This document shows positions 41,899 through 50,899 of a stretch of DNA of 64,000 nt, in pieces. Where the stretch lies: positions 2,356,001 to 2,420,000 of the forward strand of contig NZ_CP021404.1 in the NCBI RefSeq assembly GCF_002504165.1. The letters run 5' to 3'. Below the pieces are notes generated by a model. It was not told where the DNA came from. It saw nothing but the letters and a program-made list of their open reading frames with translations, and made no database searches. How positions within the stretch are numbered: the first letter of the stretch is position 1; each line of letters begins with the position of its first letter. Source of the DNA: Pacificitalea manganoxidans (GTDB lineage: Bacteria > Pseudomonadota > Alphaproteobacteria > Rhodobacterales > Rhodobacteraceae). The translations under genes were made by a program, and so were the position numbers.

Positions 41899-44613
41899 CT
41901 ACCGCGCCGCCGCCGGGGCCAGCGGCACCGTCAGGCGGAACGCCGCGCCGCCCTGCCCCGGCAGATAGGCGATATCTCCGCCCAGCCGGGCCATGATTTC
42001 CCGACAAATCGCCAGACCTAGCCCCGCACCGCCTGCCGCGGCTGTGTCGGTCAGGCGCGAGAACTTCTCGAATATGATGTCCTGCGACCGCTCCGGAATG
42101 CCGGTGCCATTGTCGATGAAATCGACAAGGATGCGCGGGCGCGGTCCCTCAGAGGTAGCGGGATCGGCGCGCACGCGGATCTTCAGCACCGGCTCCGACG
42201 CTTCGCAATATTTGCGGGCGTTGCCGATCAGGTTGATGAACACCTGCGTCAGCCGGTCGGCATCGGTCAGCAACTCTACCGGCTCCCGCCCCGGCACCCG
42301 ATCGATGCGCAGGTGCCGGGTATCGCCTTCGCCGCCCTGCGGGCTGGCGGCCGTCACGGCGCGGTCGATGACATCCGACAGGCGCACCCGCGACAGGTTC
42401 AAACTGACCTGCGCGTTTTCCAGCACGCTCAGATCCAGCAGATCATCGAGCAGCCGGGTCAGGCGCATCGCCTCGTCGTGGATAATGCCAGAATAGCGGG
42501 CCTGCTGCGCAGGGTTCAGATCCGGCTCGCCCAGAATTTCGGAAAATGCCCGGATCGAGGTCATCGGCGTGCGAAGCTCGTGGCTGATCTGGCTGAGAAA
42601 GGCGTCCTTTTGGACCGACAGATCGGTCAGCTTCTCATTCGCGTCGCGCAGGGCGCGGGCGGTCCGGGCCAGTTCCGCCGATTTGGCTTCCAGCTGCGAC
42701 GAATATTCCAGCATCTGCTGGGTTTCATCGGCGACGCGCATCAGGTCTTCGACACGAACGGCAGTGCCGCCCGCGATCTGCGCGATCATCGCATGCGCCG
42801 TCGCCGCCCCGACCGACCCGGCAAGCTCGCGTTCCAGCAGGTCGAGGAATTCGGGTGTCGCTTCGGGCAGATAGCCCGCCTTTCCCTGCGCTGCCGCTTC
42901 GCGCTGAAACACCGCCTGCGCCTGTGCCGGGCCAATGATGCGCTGCGCCATCATCAACAGATCCTCGGCCTCCGCCCCTCCATGCGCCCAGCCCCGCGCG
43001 GCACTGGTGTGGTCAAACACATTGACGACCTGCGCGCCCTGAAGCCGCTCCATCGGACCGGGAAAGCCCAGCAGAGACACGCCGCAGAAAGCCAGCGTGT
43101 TAAGCCCCAGCGACCACAGGATCGCATGCACCAAGGGGTCGAGCCCGGCGAACCCCATCAAGGCCTGCGGTCGAAGCCAGCCCAGCCCGAACGGACCCTC
43201 GGCCATGATCGCCTCGCTCAGCAGACCCGAAGCGCCGAAGCTGGGCAGAAACAGCGTGTAGGCCCAGACCGCAAAGCCCAGCACCAGCCCCGCCGCCGCC
43301 CCGTTGCGCGTGGCCCCGCGCCAGTAAAGCCCGCCCAGCATCGCCGGCAAAACCTGTGCGATCCCGATGAAGGAGATCAGCCCGATCGCCGCCAGCGCCT
43401 CGGTCCCGCCGGAGATGCGATAGTAGAGATACCCCAGCAGCAGCACGCCCGCGATCGACAGCCGCCGGGCCAGCAGCACGACCTGCCGCACATCGCCCGC
43501 CATCGTCGCCCCGTCGCGGCGGCGCGACAGCCAAAGCGGCATGACGATGTGGTTCGACACCATCGTCGACAGCGCGATGGCGGCGACGATCACCATCGAC
43601 GTGGCCGATGAAAATCCGCCCAGAAACGCCAGCATCGCCAGCCCGGTGCGCCCCTCGGCCAGCGGCAGGGTCAGGACGAACAGATCCGGGTTCGCGCCAA
43701 TGGGCAGCCGGTCCAGCCCGACCACGGCGATGGGCACCACGAACAGGCTCATCAGCATCAGGTAGAGCGGGAAGGCCCAGCCCGCCGTGGCAAGGAAGCC
43801 TTCATCGGGGTTTTCCACGACCAGCACCTGAAACATTCGCGGCAGGCACAGCACCGCAGCGGCAGAGATGAAGGTCAGCCCAACCCAGCGCGCGCGGTCG
43901 ATCTGCCAATCCGCGATGGGCGAGGCCGCGATCCGGTCCAGCACCGCCCCCGGCCCGCCGCCCAAGCCCCATGTGACAAAGGCCCCGACCGCGAGCAGTG
44001 CCACCAGTTTCACCACCGCTTCGACGGCGATGGCGGTGACGACGCCGTAGTGCCGCTCATTTGCGTCTAGGTTGCGGGTGCCGAACAACACGGTGAACAG
44101 CGCCAGTCCCGCCGCGACCCAAAGCGCGGTCGCGGTCGGGTCTTGGCGCGCCCAATCCGACACGCCGGGCTGTGCCATCGCGCCGAAGGCCAGCACCACC
44201 GATTGCAGTTGCAGCGCGATATAGGGGGTGGTGCCCACCACGGCGAGCAGGGTGACGATCACGCCGAGCAGGTTGGATTTGCCGAACCGCGATGAAATCA
44301 GGTCCGCGACCGAGGTGATCCGCTGCGTCCGGCCCACCCGCACCAATTTGCGCAGCACCACCCACCAGCCGATCAGCACGACGGTCGGGCCAAGGTAGAT
44401 GGTCAGGTATTCCAGCCCCGAGCGCGCCGCGTAGCCCACCGCGCCATAGAACGTCCAACCGGTGCAATAGATCGACAGCGACAGGGTGTAGACCAAAGGT
44501 GAGCGCAGGAATTCGCGCTGCCCCCGGCGGGCCCGCCGTTCGGCCAGAAAAGCGATGCCAAACAAAAACAGGACGTAGATCAGCGACACGCCAACGAGCA
44601 GGTCGAAGGCCAT
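41899..44613 (-). CDS. Na+/solute symporter fused to histidine kinase (CrbS-like)
   Basis: A 904-residue membrane sensor. Residues 1 to about 490 are an SSS-family symporter domain with some 13 helices. About 500-620 resemble the STAC linker found in such fusions, followed by a coiled coil. The kinase core has the H-box SHELRTPMTS with His678, the N-box QVFINLIGNARKYCE, and G boxes VDFIDNGTGIP and GGAGLGLAI. CrbS-type kinases of this layout control acs and acetate use in Vibrio and Pseudomonas. Here acs lies 8 kb away behind an ABC transporter series, supporting acetate or short-carboxylate sensing. It is the last gene of an operon with the receiver. Confidence 0.9.
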   Translation of the reverse strand: MAFDLLVGVSLIYVLFLFGIAFLAERRARRGQREFLRSPLVYTLSLSIYCTGWTFYGAVGYAARSGLEYLTIYLGPTVVLIGWWVVLRKLVRVGRTQRITSVADLISSRFGKSNLLGVIVTLLAVVGTTPYIALQLQSVVLAFGAMAQPGVSDWARQDPTATALWVAAGLALFTVLFGTRNLDANERHYGVVTAIAVEAVVKLVALLAVGAFVTWGLGGGPGAVLDRIAASPIADWQIDRARWVGLTFISAAAVLCLPRMFQVLVVENPDEGFLATAGWAFPLYLMLMSLFVVPIAVVGLDRLPIGANPDLFVLTLPLAEGRTGLAMLAFLGGFSSATSMVIVAAIALSTMVSNHIVMPLWLSRRRDGATMAGDVRQVVLLARRLSIAGVLLLGYLYYRISGGTEALAAIGLISFIGIAQVLPAMLGGLYWRGATRNGAAAGLVLGFAVWAYTLFLPSFGASGLLSEAIMAEGPFGLGWLRPQALMGFAGLDPLVHAILWSLGLNTLAFCGVSLLGFPGPMERLQGAQVVNVFDHTSAARGWAHGGAEAEDLLMMAQRIIGPAQAQAVFQREAAAQGKAGYLPEATPEFLDLLERELAGSVGAATAHAMIAQIAGGTAVRVEDLMRVADETQQMLEYSSQLEAKSAELARTARALRDANEKLTDLSVQKDAFLSQISHELRTPMTSIRAFSEILGEPDLNPAQQARYSGIIHDEAMRLTRLLDDLLDLSVLENAQVSLNLSRVRLSDVIDRAVTAASPQGGEGDTRHLRIDRVPGREPVELLTDADRLTQVFINLIGNARKYCEASEPVLKIRVRADPATSEGPRPRILVDFIDNGTGIPERSQDIIFEKFSRLTDTAAAGGAGLGLAICREIMARLGGDIAYLPGQGGAAFRLTVPLAPAAAR

Positions 44614-44616
44614 CGG

Positions 44617-45027
44617 TCAGTCCCGGCCCGGCGTGGCAGTGCTAAGGTCGACCGGCGTGCGGGCAGCGGACGGCGGCATTGAGGGTGGGGGCGGCGGCGT
44701 TGGGGGCGACAGGGTTTCGCTGCCCACGCGCGGCTCGTCGAGCGAGCCCACAAGCCGCCGCGCAATCCAGAATGCAGCCGCGATCAACACGCACCACAAC
44801 ACAAAGAGATAGATCACCCCGGCCCGCGTCGCGCCCTCCTCGCCCGCCTCAGGGATCAGCACCGGCGCCAGCACCAGCGCGGTGCCGACAAAGGGCAGCG
44901 TGCGTGCGGCATCCATCACCCGGCGGCGGCGATAGCTTTGCCGGGCAAGGAACACCGGCCCGGTGCGGCTGCGTTCCAGCGGATCGTCGGGGGCGCTCAA
45001 CGGGTCCGCGCCGCGCGGACGGCTCAC
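44617..45027 (-). CDS. Small two-helix membrane protein between receiver and kinase genes
   Basis: A 136-residue protein starting at a GTG that overlaps the receiver stop codon as GTGA. Two membrane segments are visible (LPFVGTALVLAPVLIP and GVIYLFVLWCVLIAAAFWIA), flanked by a basic loop (RQSYRRRR) and a Pro/Ser-rich C-terminal tail. It ends three bases before the kinase start. The position suggests an accessory component of the symporter-kinase, comparable to the small subunits paired with some SSS transporters. I recognise no family with certainty. Confidence 0.75.
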   Translation of the reverse strand: MSRPRGADPLSAPDDPLERSRTGPVFLARQSYRRRRVMDAARTLPFVGTALVLAPVLIPEAGEEGATRAGVIYLFVLWCVLIAAAFWIARRLVGSLDEPRVGSETLSPPTPPPPPSMPPSAARTPVDLSTATPGRD

Positions 45028-45392
45028 GACGGCACCAGATCGCGCAGCGCAGCAAGCACTTCCGCATTCGAAAAGGGCTTTGTCATAAAGCGGTTGGCGC
45101 CAAGCCGCTCCGCCAATTCGCGATCCTTGCCCTGACCTTTGGCCGTCAGCATCAACACCGGCAAATTTTCGGTATCGGGGGCCGCGCGTAGGTCGCGCAG
45201 GATGTCGAAACCGGAGCGGTTGGGCAGCATCACATCGAGGATCACCACATCCGGCAGCCGCCGCGCCACGGCCTCCAGCGCGGTGGAGCCGTCGGCATGG
45301 GTTTCCACCCGCCAGCCATCGCGTGACAGGATGAAGCGGATCGCCTCGATGATATTCGGCTCGTCCTCCACGAGCAGAACCGTTCTTGTCAT
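45024..45392 (-). CDS. Stand-alone response regulator receiver
   Basis: A 122-residue CheY-like receiver with no output domain. The phospho-acceptor is Asp53 (VVILDVMLP), the acidic pocket VEDEP at 8-12, the Thr in MLTAKGQG and the Lys in FMTKPF. A GGAGGAG site precedes the ATG at 45392. It overlaps the small membrane gene and is the promoter-proximal gene of the operon with the symporter-kinase. CrbR in gammaproteobacteria has a LuxR-type output domain; here output must go through a partner, possibly the neighbouring ScfR-type regulator. This link is inference. Confidence 0.92.
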   Translation of the reverse strand: MTRTVLLVEDEPNIIEAIRFILSRDGWRVETHADGSTALEAVARRLPDVVILDVMLPNRSGFDILRDLRAAPDTENLPVLMLTAKGQGKDRELAERLGANRFMTKPFSNAEVLAALRDLVPS

Positions 45393-45530
45393 GTCCGGTC
45401 TCCTCCCCGGGCTGGCGGTTGCCCCGCCTTGCCTTGGCGGCCCGGTCCCGAATTCTGGACAGGGGTTTTCGGCGGTCCGCACGGGGCGCACTATCGGCGG
45501 AAACATGCCGCGCTGTCAAAACCTCTCGCG

Positions 45531-46901
45531 TCAGGGGTGATCGGACACGATGGACAGTTCCCGGCGGGCCGGACAAGACCGGCGCGGACAGATGCGGCAG
45601 GAGGGCCCAACGGGGCGGAAAGCGTCCGCACCGGGGGTGCCTTCGGCCAGTTCGGCGGGCAGGATCAGCATCGCCGCCTGCGCCACCTGCGGCCCGTCGA
45701 AGCCTGCGGGACGCTCCAGCGTCGCGGTGGCGTAGGTCAGAAAACGCGGCCCGCCGCTGCCGGCCATTTCGACCAGATCGCGGCGCGAGGTGCCGGGGCG
45801 CGACAGCGCTGCGTAGAGCGGCCAGAGCGGACAGGCCGCCGAGAAGCGCGGCACCGCAAAGCCCTCCACCGGCTTGCGGAAGGTCAGCGCCCCGGCCCCG
45901 TCGCAGATCACCAGCCCGGCCACCTGCGCGCCAAACTGCGCAGGCGGCAGGCTGGCCATGCGCACGAACACCGACACCAGCGGCTGATCGAACTGCCAGG
46001 CCAGCGCGAGCGGGTCGTAACGCAACTCCACGCAGGCCCGCGCGAAAGGCTCCAGCGGCATCGCCCGTGCGGCAGCGGCATAGCGCGCGGCCCAGCGCGT
46101 CGCGAGGTCACGGGCAGCGGCGCTTTGCAGATGCGGACTGTCCCCGGGCTGCGTCGCGCCCTGTTCCATGGCGGGCAGATGATAGCCCTGCGCGCCAAGC
46201 CAGCGGTCGAACTCCTCCTGCGGGGTGGCGGTGCTGGCCGCTGCGCCCTCGCTTGCGTCCAGATAGCTTACCAACTCCCCCGCGCCTTCGGCCAACCGCC
46301 GCGCGTCATCGTCGAGGTTGCGGTGAAACCGCATTTGCCATTCAGGGTCGATATCGCCCGTCTCGTTCAGGATCGCCGCCGTCGCCCGGATCGAAGTGAC
46401 AGCCGAGATCACCTCATGCAGCGAGGCCGACAGAAACGGATCATGGGTCAGCCGATCCGACAGCATTTCGACGGTGCGGGCCCGGGCCCGTGCGCGGCGG
46501 GCGGTTTCGGCGGTCAGCGCAGCCCAGCCCGGAAAACGGCCAATGAATTCCTCTAACCGGTCCAGTTCCGCCCCCGTCGTCGCGGGGTCCGGGGATAGGT
46601 CCGCGCCGACGTCATTTGCCGCTTCGCGCAGGGCTTCGATTAGCGCGACGCCCGCACCTTCGGTCAGGTGCGCAGGCTCAACCGTCAGTTCGCGGGCAAT
46701 GTCGTTCAGCAGCTTCCCCCCGATCCGGCGGCGGTTGTGCTCGATCAGGTTCAAATAGGACGGCGAAATTCCGACCTGCCGCGCCAGATCCGCCTGCCGC
46801 AGCCCAAGCAACACGCGGCGGGCCCGGATGCGGTTGCCGGTCAGCCCGGCGCGCCCCCTATCGGGCAGGTCGGCTTGCGCGGCGCGGCGTCGGGTGGGCA
46901 T
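45531..46901 (-). CDS. ScfR-type short-chain acyl-CoA transcription regulator
   Basis: A 456-residue DNA-binding protein. The N-terminal XRE helix-turn-helix (residues 20-80) reads GNRIRARRVLLGLRQADLARQVGISPSYLNLIEHNRR. A long middle part and a C-terminal domain ending in CRICPRRSCPARRE match the short-chain fatty acyl-CoA regulators (ScfR, with PccR, MccR and RamB as known members), which control propionyl-CoA, methylmalonyl-CoA and acetate genes. It is divergent from the transporter-acs series across a 221-base region with repeated AATTTACA words, and so probably regulates that series and itself. Confidence 0.9.
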   Translation of the reverse strand: MPTRRRAAQADLPDRGRAGLTGNRIRARRVLLGLRQADLARQVGISPSYLNLIEHNRRRIGGKLLNDIARELTVEPAHLTEGAGVALIEALREAANDVGADLSPDPATTGAELDRLEEFIGRFPGWAALTAETARRARARARTVEMLSDRLTHDPFLSASLHEVISAVTSIRATAAILNETGDIDPEWQMRFHRNLDDDARRLAEGAGELVSYLDASEGAAASTATPQEEFDRWLGAQGYHLPAMEQGATQPGDSPHLQSAAARDLATRWAARYAAAARAMPLEPFARACVELRYDPLALAWQFDQPLVSVFVRMASLPPAQFGAQVAGLVICDGAGALTFRKPVEGFAVPRFSAACPLWPLYAALSRPGTSRRDLVEMAGSGGPRFLTYATATLERPAGFDGPQVAQAAMLILPAELAEGTPGADAFRPVGPSCRICPRRSCPARRELSIVSDHP

Positions 46902-46949
46902 GACATTTCTCCTTTCGCACCAATGGCTTTCTGCACCTGCGTGACAATT

Positions 46950-47010
46950 AATTTACAGAATTGCTGGAATACCTGTTCACGAATTTACAAAAAAATCCTT
47001 TGCCGTAAAG
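46950..47010. promoter_or_regulatory. Candidate ScfR operator region
   Basis: AATTTACA occurs at 46950-46957 and again at 46982-46989, 32 bases or about three helical turns apart. A near-palindrome TTTGCCGTAAA follows at about 46999-47009. These resemble the TTTGCAAA-type sites reported for ScfR proteins. The region lies between the divergent regulator and binding-protein genes. Confidence 0.5.
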
Positions 47011-47122
47011 CATTTGTTGCGTGATTTGCGGTGCGCGCTGTTTACTGGATCTGCTCAGAAATGGGCAGTTGCCCGCCGGGGAGGAGACTGGCGGTGCGGC
47101 AATTCACACATGGGAGGACTTC

Positions 47123-48481
47123 ATGTCGAAAAGTAATTTCACGCGCCGCGGCGTGCTCAAGACGGGTGCCGTCGCGGGGGCTGGCCTTGCCACGCCGACG
47201 CTGTTTACCGGCAATGTCTGGGCCGAGGCGCATTCCGGCTTTACCAACGCGCCCACCGGGGACACGGTGACGCTGGGCTTCAACGTGCCGCAGACCGGTC
47301 CCTATGCCGACGAAGGCGCGGATGAGCTGCGCGCCTTTGAACTGGCGGTCGAGCATCTCAATGGCGGCGGCGATGGCGGGTTGCTCAATACCTTCTCGTC
47401 GCAGGCTCTCGAAGGCAACGGCATCATGGGCAAGAAGGTCGCCTATGTGACCGGCGACACCCAGACCAAATCCGACGCCGCCCGCGCCAGCGCCAAATCG
47501 ATGATCGAGAAGGACGGCGCGATCATGATCTCCGGCGGCTCGTCCTCGGGCGTTGCGGTCGCTGTGCAGGGTCTGTGCCAAGAGGCGGGCGTGATTTTCA
47601 TGGCCGGGCTTACCCATTCCAACGACACCACCGGCAAGGATAAGAAAGCCAACGGCTTCCGCCATTTCTTCAACGCCTACATGTCCGGGGCCGCGCTCGC
47701 ACCAGTGCTGGCCAAAATGTATGGCAATGACCGCAAGGCCTATCACCTGACCGCCGATTACACTTGGGGCTGGACGCAGGAAGAATCGATCATCGCCGCG
47801 ACCGAGGCGCTTGGCTGGGAGACCGTCAACACCGTCAAGACGCCGCTCGCACAGACTGACTTCAGCTCCTATATCGCGCCGGTTCTGAACTCCGGTGCCG
47901 ATGTGCTGGTGCTCAACCACTACGGCGGCAACATGGTCAACTCCCTGACCAACGCGGTTCAGTTCGGCCTGCGCGAAAAGCAGGTGAACGGCAAGAACTT
48001 CGAAATCGTCGTGCCGCTCTACTCCCGCCTGATGGCGCGGGGCGCGGGCGAGAACGTGAAGGGCATCTTCGGCTCCACCAACTGGCACTGGTCGCTGCAG
48101 GACGAAGGCAGCAAGGCTTTCGTGCAGAGCTTCGGCACCAAGTATGGCTTCCCGCCGAGCCAGGCCGCGCATACCTGCTACGTTCAGACGCTGCTCTATG
48201 CCGATGCCGTGGCGCGCGCCGGCTCGTTCAACCCCTGCGCGGTGGCAGAAGCTCTCGAAGGTTTCGAATTCGACGGCATGGGCAACGGCAAGACGCTTTA
48301 CCGCGCCGAAGATCACCAGTGCTTCAAGGACGTGCTGGTCGTGAAGGGGAAGGAAAACCCGACCTCCGAATTCGACCTTCTGGAAGTGGTCGAAGTGACC
48401 CCCGTCGATCAGGTGACCTACGAGCCGGACCACCCGATGTTTGCGGGCGGCGCATTGGGTGAGTGCAACCCGGGCGCCTGA
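47123..48481 (+). CDS. ABC transporter substrate-binding protein, Tat-exported
   Basis: A 452-residue periplasmic binding protein of the branched-chain amino acid/urea/amide class. The signal has a twin-arginine motif (FTRRGVLKTGAVAGAGLATP), so it is folded before export. The Peripla_BP_6 fold shows in VTLGFNVPQTGPYADEGADELRAFELAVEHLNGGGDGG and ISGGSSSGVAVAVQGLCQEAGVIFMAG. A GGGAGGAC site lies upstream of the ATG at 47123. It is the first gene of a five-component ABC importer followed by acs. Context argues that the ligand is a short carboxylate, such as acetate or propionate, or an amide giving one. Confidence 0.9.
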   Translation: MSKSNFTRRGVLKTGAVAGAGLATPTLFTGNVWAEAHSGFTNAPTGDTVTLGFNVPQTGPYADEGADELRAFELAVEHLNGGGDGGLLNTFSSQALEGNGIMGKKVAYVTGDTQTKSDAARASAKSMIEKDGAIMISGGSSSGVAVAVQGLCQEAGVIFMAGLTHSNDTTGKDKKANGFRHFFNAYMSGAALAPVLAKMYGNDRKAYHLTADYTWGWTQEESIIAATEALGWETVNTVKTPLAQTDFSSYIAPVLNSGADVLVLNHYGGNMVNSLTNAVQFGLREKQVNGKNFEIVVPLYSRLMARGAGENVKGIFGSTNWHWSLQDEGSKAFVQSFGTKYGFPPSQAAHTCYVQTLLYADAVARAGSFNPCAVAEALEGFEFDGMGNGKTLYRAEDHQCFKDVLVVKGKENPTSEFDLLEVVEVTPVDQVTYEPDHPMFAGGALGECNPGA

Positions 48482-48536
48482 GGCGATCCCATCGGCGCGG
48501 CGGGCTTCCCTTTCTCCGTCGCGCATCCCTCCGGTC

Positions 48537-48588
48537 GCACCGCCCTGCCCCTCCCGCCCGTTCAACGGCGGGCGGCGCGGGGCGGTGC
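48537..48588 (+). other. Strong stem-loop between binding-protein and permease genes
   Basis: GCACCGCCC (48537-48545) pairs with GGGCGGTGC (48580-48588), with an inner CCGTT-C-AACGG hairpin. Such structures between a binding-protein gene and its permease genes commonly stabilise the upstream mRNA, so that the binding protein is made in excess. No T-run follows, so full termination is unlikely. Confidence 0.6.
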
Positions 48589-48631
48589 CATCACATAGCA
48601 ACACCGACAGGCAGGCGCAGGAACGGCATCC

Positions 48632-49663
48632 ATGGACGCGATATTGCTGCAAATTCTCAACGGTCTGGACAAGGGCAGCGCCTATGCGCTCATCGCACTT
48701 GGCCTGACCCTGATCTTCGGCACCCTGGGGGTGGTCAACTTCGCGCATGGGGCGCTGTTCATGATCGGCGCGTTCTGCGCGGTGACCCTGAACAAGCTTT
48801 TGAACCTGAGCGTGACCACGATCGATCCGGAGCGGACCGATTTCCTCGGCCAGCCGCTAAAGGTGCAGACCCCCTATATCGAAAATTGGTTCGGGCCTGA
48901 GATCGGCGCCGCCATCATCGATTGGTCCGTGCCGCTGGCGATCCTGTTCTCGATCCCGGTGATGCTGATCGTGGGCTATGTCATGGAACGCGGGCTCATC
49001 AAACATTTCTACAAGCGGCCCCATGCCGACCAGATCCTTGTGACCTTTGGTCTGGCGATCGTGCTGCAGGAAATCGTGAAGCATTACTACGGGGCCAACC
49101 CGATCCCGACGCCCGCGCCCGACATGTTCCGCGGCTCGCTCGATTTCGGGGTGCTGCTGGGGTTCGATCCGAATGCCATCATCTACCCCTACTGGCGGCT
49201 CGTCTATTTCCTGTTCTCGGCCCTGATCATCGGCGCCGTGTTCTGTTTCCTGCAATTCACCACCTTCGGCATGGTGGTGCGCGCGGGCATGGCAGATCGC
49301 CAGACCGTGGGCCTGCTGGGCATCGATATCGACCGCCGGTTCACCATCATGTTCGGGCTGGCGGCGGCCGTCGCCGGGCTGGCGGGCGTGATGTATACGC
49401 CGATCAATTCGCCCAACTACCACATGGGCATGGATTTTCTGGTGCTGAGCTTCGTCGTCGTCGTCGTGGGCGGCATGGGCTCGCTCCCCGGGGCGGTGGC
49501 GGCGGGCTTCTTGCTGGGCATCCTTGAAAGCTTCGCATCGATGAACGCGGTGAAAGACCTGCTGCCCGGCATCGACCAGATCATCATCTATCTGGTGGCA
49601 ATTGTAATCCTGCTGACCCGGCCGCGCGGCCTGATGGGGCGCAAAGGCGTGATGGAGACCTGA
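48632..49663 (+). CDS. ABC transporter permease, LivH type
   Basis: A 343-residue inner-membrane permease of the branched-chain amino acid family. It begins LQILNGLDKGSAYALIALGLTLIFGTLGVVNFAHGALFMIGA, the LivH signature, and has VRAGMADRQTVGLLGID, the coupling-loop region for the ATPase. It is longer than ordinary LivH (about 300) because of a periplasmic insertion near residues 52-88 (LSVTTIDPERTDFLG and following). It forms a heterodimer with the next gene product, whose ATG starts three bases beyond its stop. Confidence 0.92.
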   Translation: MDAILLQILNGLDKGSAYALIALGLTLIFGTLGVVNFAHGALFMIGAFCAVTLNKLLNLSVTTIDPERTDFLGQPLKVQTPYIENWFGPEIGAAIIDWSVPLAILFSIPVMLIVGYVMERGLIKHFYKRPHADQILVTFGLAIVLQEIVKHYYGANPIPTPAPDMFRGSLDFGVLLGFDPNAIIYPYWRLVYFLFSALIIGAVFCFLQFTTFGMVVRAGMADRQTVGLLGIDIDRRFTIMFGLAAAVAGLAGVMYTPINSPNYHMGMDFLVLSFVVVVVGGMGSLPGAVAAGFLLGILESFASMNAVKDLLPGIDQIIIYLVAIVILLTRPRGLMGRKGVMET

Positions 49664-49666
49664 TCC

Positions 49667-50887
49667 ATGGGACTGGACAAGAAAGACATTACCGTTCTGC
49701 TGATCGTGGCGGCGCTGGCGCTGTTCGCCCCCTTCCTGCTGAACCCGTTTCCCGCAGGCTCCGAGATGGCGCAGTTCAACGCGGGCTATCCTGACCTGAT
49801 GCAGCGGTTCGTGATCTTCGGGATCTTCGCGGTGGGGTTCAACATCCTCTTCGGGTTGACCGGCTACCTGTCCTTTGGGCACGCGGCGTTTCTGGGGGTG
49901 GGCAGCTATTCGGCGGTCTGGATGTTCAAACTGCTGAGCATGAACGTGATCCCGGCCATCATCCTGTCGGTCGTCGTGGCGGGGCTGTTTGCGCTGCTGA
50001 TCGGGTTCATCTCGCTGCGGCGGTCGGGGATCTACTTCTCGATCCTGACGCTGGCCTTCGCGCAGATGTCGTTCAACCTCGCCTATTCGGTGCTGACGCC
50101 GATCACCAATGGTGAAACCGGGCTGCAACTGGCGCTGAGCGATCCGCGCATTCTGGACGGCGGCGGGGCTGCCACGTCGCTGCCGGTGACGGAGCTGTTC
50201 GGGATGGAAATGCGCTCGACCTGGGTGATGGACGCAGGCGCGTGGAGCTTCCAGTTCAACGCGGGCTACTACCTCTGCGCGGTGATCCTGCTGGTGGCGT
50301 TCTACATCTCGATGCGGATCTTCCGGTCGCCCTTCGGGCTGATGCTGCGTGCGGTGAAGTCGAACCAGCAGCGGATGAATTACACAGGCCTCAACACCCG
50401 GCCCTACACGCTGGCGGCCTTTGTGATCTCGGGCATGTATGCCGGTCTTGCGGGCGGGCTTCTCGCCTCGATGGACCCGCTGGCGGGCGCGGAGCGGATG
50501 CAGTGGACGGCTTCGGGCGAGGTGGTGCTGATGACCATCCTCGGCGGCGCGGGCACGCTCATCGGGCCGATCCTTGGCGCAGGCTTCATCAAATATTTCG
50601 AGAACATCTTCTCGAAGATCAACGAAGCGACGCTGCACCAGTGGGTCAGCGCCCTGCCCGACGGGCTGGAAAACGGCGTCGTGTTCGTGGCCGAACATTT
50701 CGTCGGCCCCGGCTGGCACCTGACGCTGGGCCTGCTGTTCATGCTGATCGTGATCTTTCTGCCCGGCGGGCTGGTCGAAGGCGGGCAGCGGGTGGGACGT
50801 ATGTTCCGCCGTCGCGACGGCAACGCCACCGGCCCCGAAGCGGACGCAGCGCAGCAGCGCGGCGCCTCCCAGAACCCCGCAGAATAA
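49667..50887 (+). CDS. ABC transporter permease, LivM type
   Basis: A 406-residue membrane permease partner of the LivH-type protein. Signatures are [24 protein letters not shown]-like text near residues 105-125 and [21 protein letters not shown] in the second half; [26 protein letters not shown] is the ATPase-contact loop. The C-terminus extends past the last helix into an acidic tail. Larger than ordinary LivM owing to loops around residues 145-190. Confidence 0.92.
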   Translation: MGLDKKDITVLLIVAALALFAPFLLNPFPAGSEMAQFNAGYPDLMQRFVIFGIFAVGFNILFGLTGYLSFGHAAFLGVGSYSAVWMFKLLSMNVIPAIILSVVVAGLFALLIGFISLRRSGIYFSILTLAFAQMSFNLAYSVLTPITNGETGLQLALSDPRILDGGGAATSLPVTELFGMEMRSTWVMDAGAWSFQFNAGYYLCAVILLVAFYISMRIFRSPFGLMLRAVKSNQQRMNYTGLNTRPYTLAAFVISGMYAGLAGGLLASMDPLAGAERMQWTASGEVVLMTILGGAGTLIGPILGAGFIKYFENIFSKINEATLHQWVSALPDGLENGVVFVAEHFVGPGWHLTLGLLFMLIVIFLPGGLVEGGQRVGRMFRRRDGNATGPEADAAQQRGASQNPAE

Positions 50888-50899
50888 GGAGAGACCGCT

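Noticed and set aside
47042-48748. 568-codon minus-strand frame opposite the binding-protein gene
   Set aside because: Same kind of antisense shadow; the plus strand encodes a complete Tat-exported binding protein.
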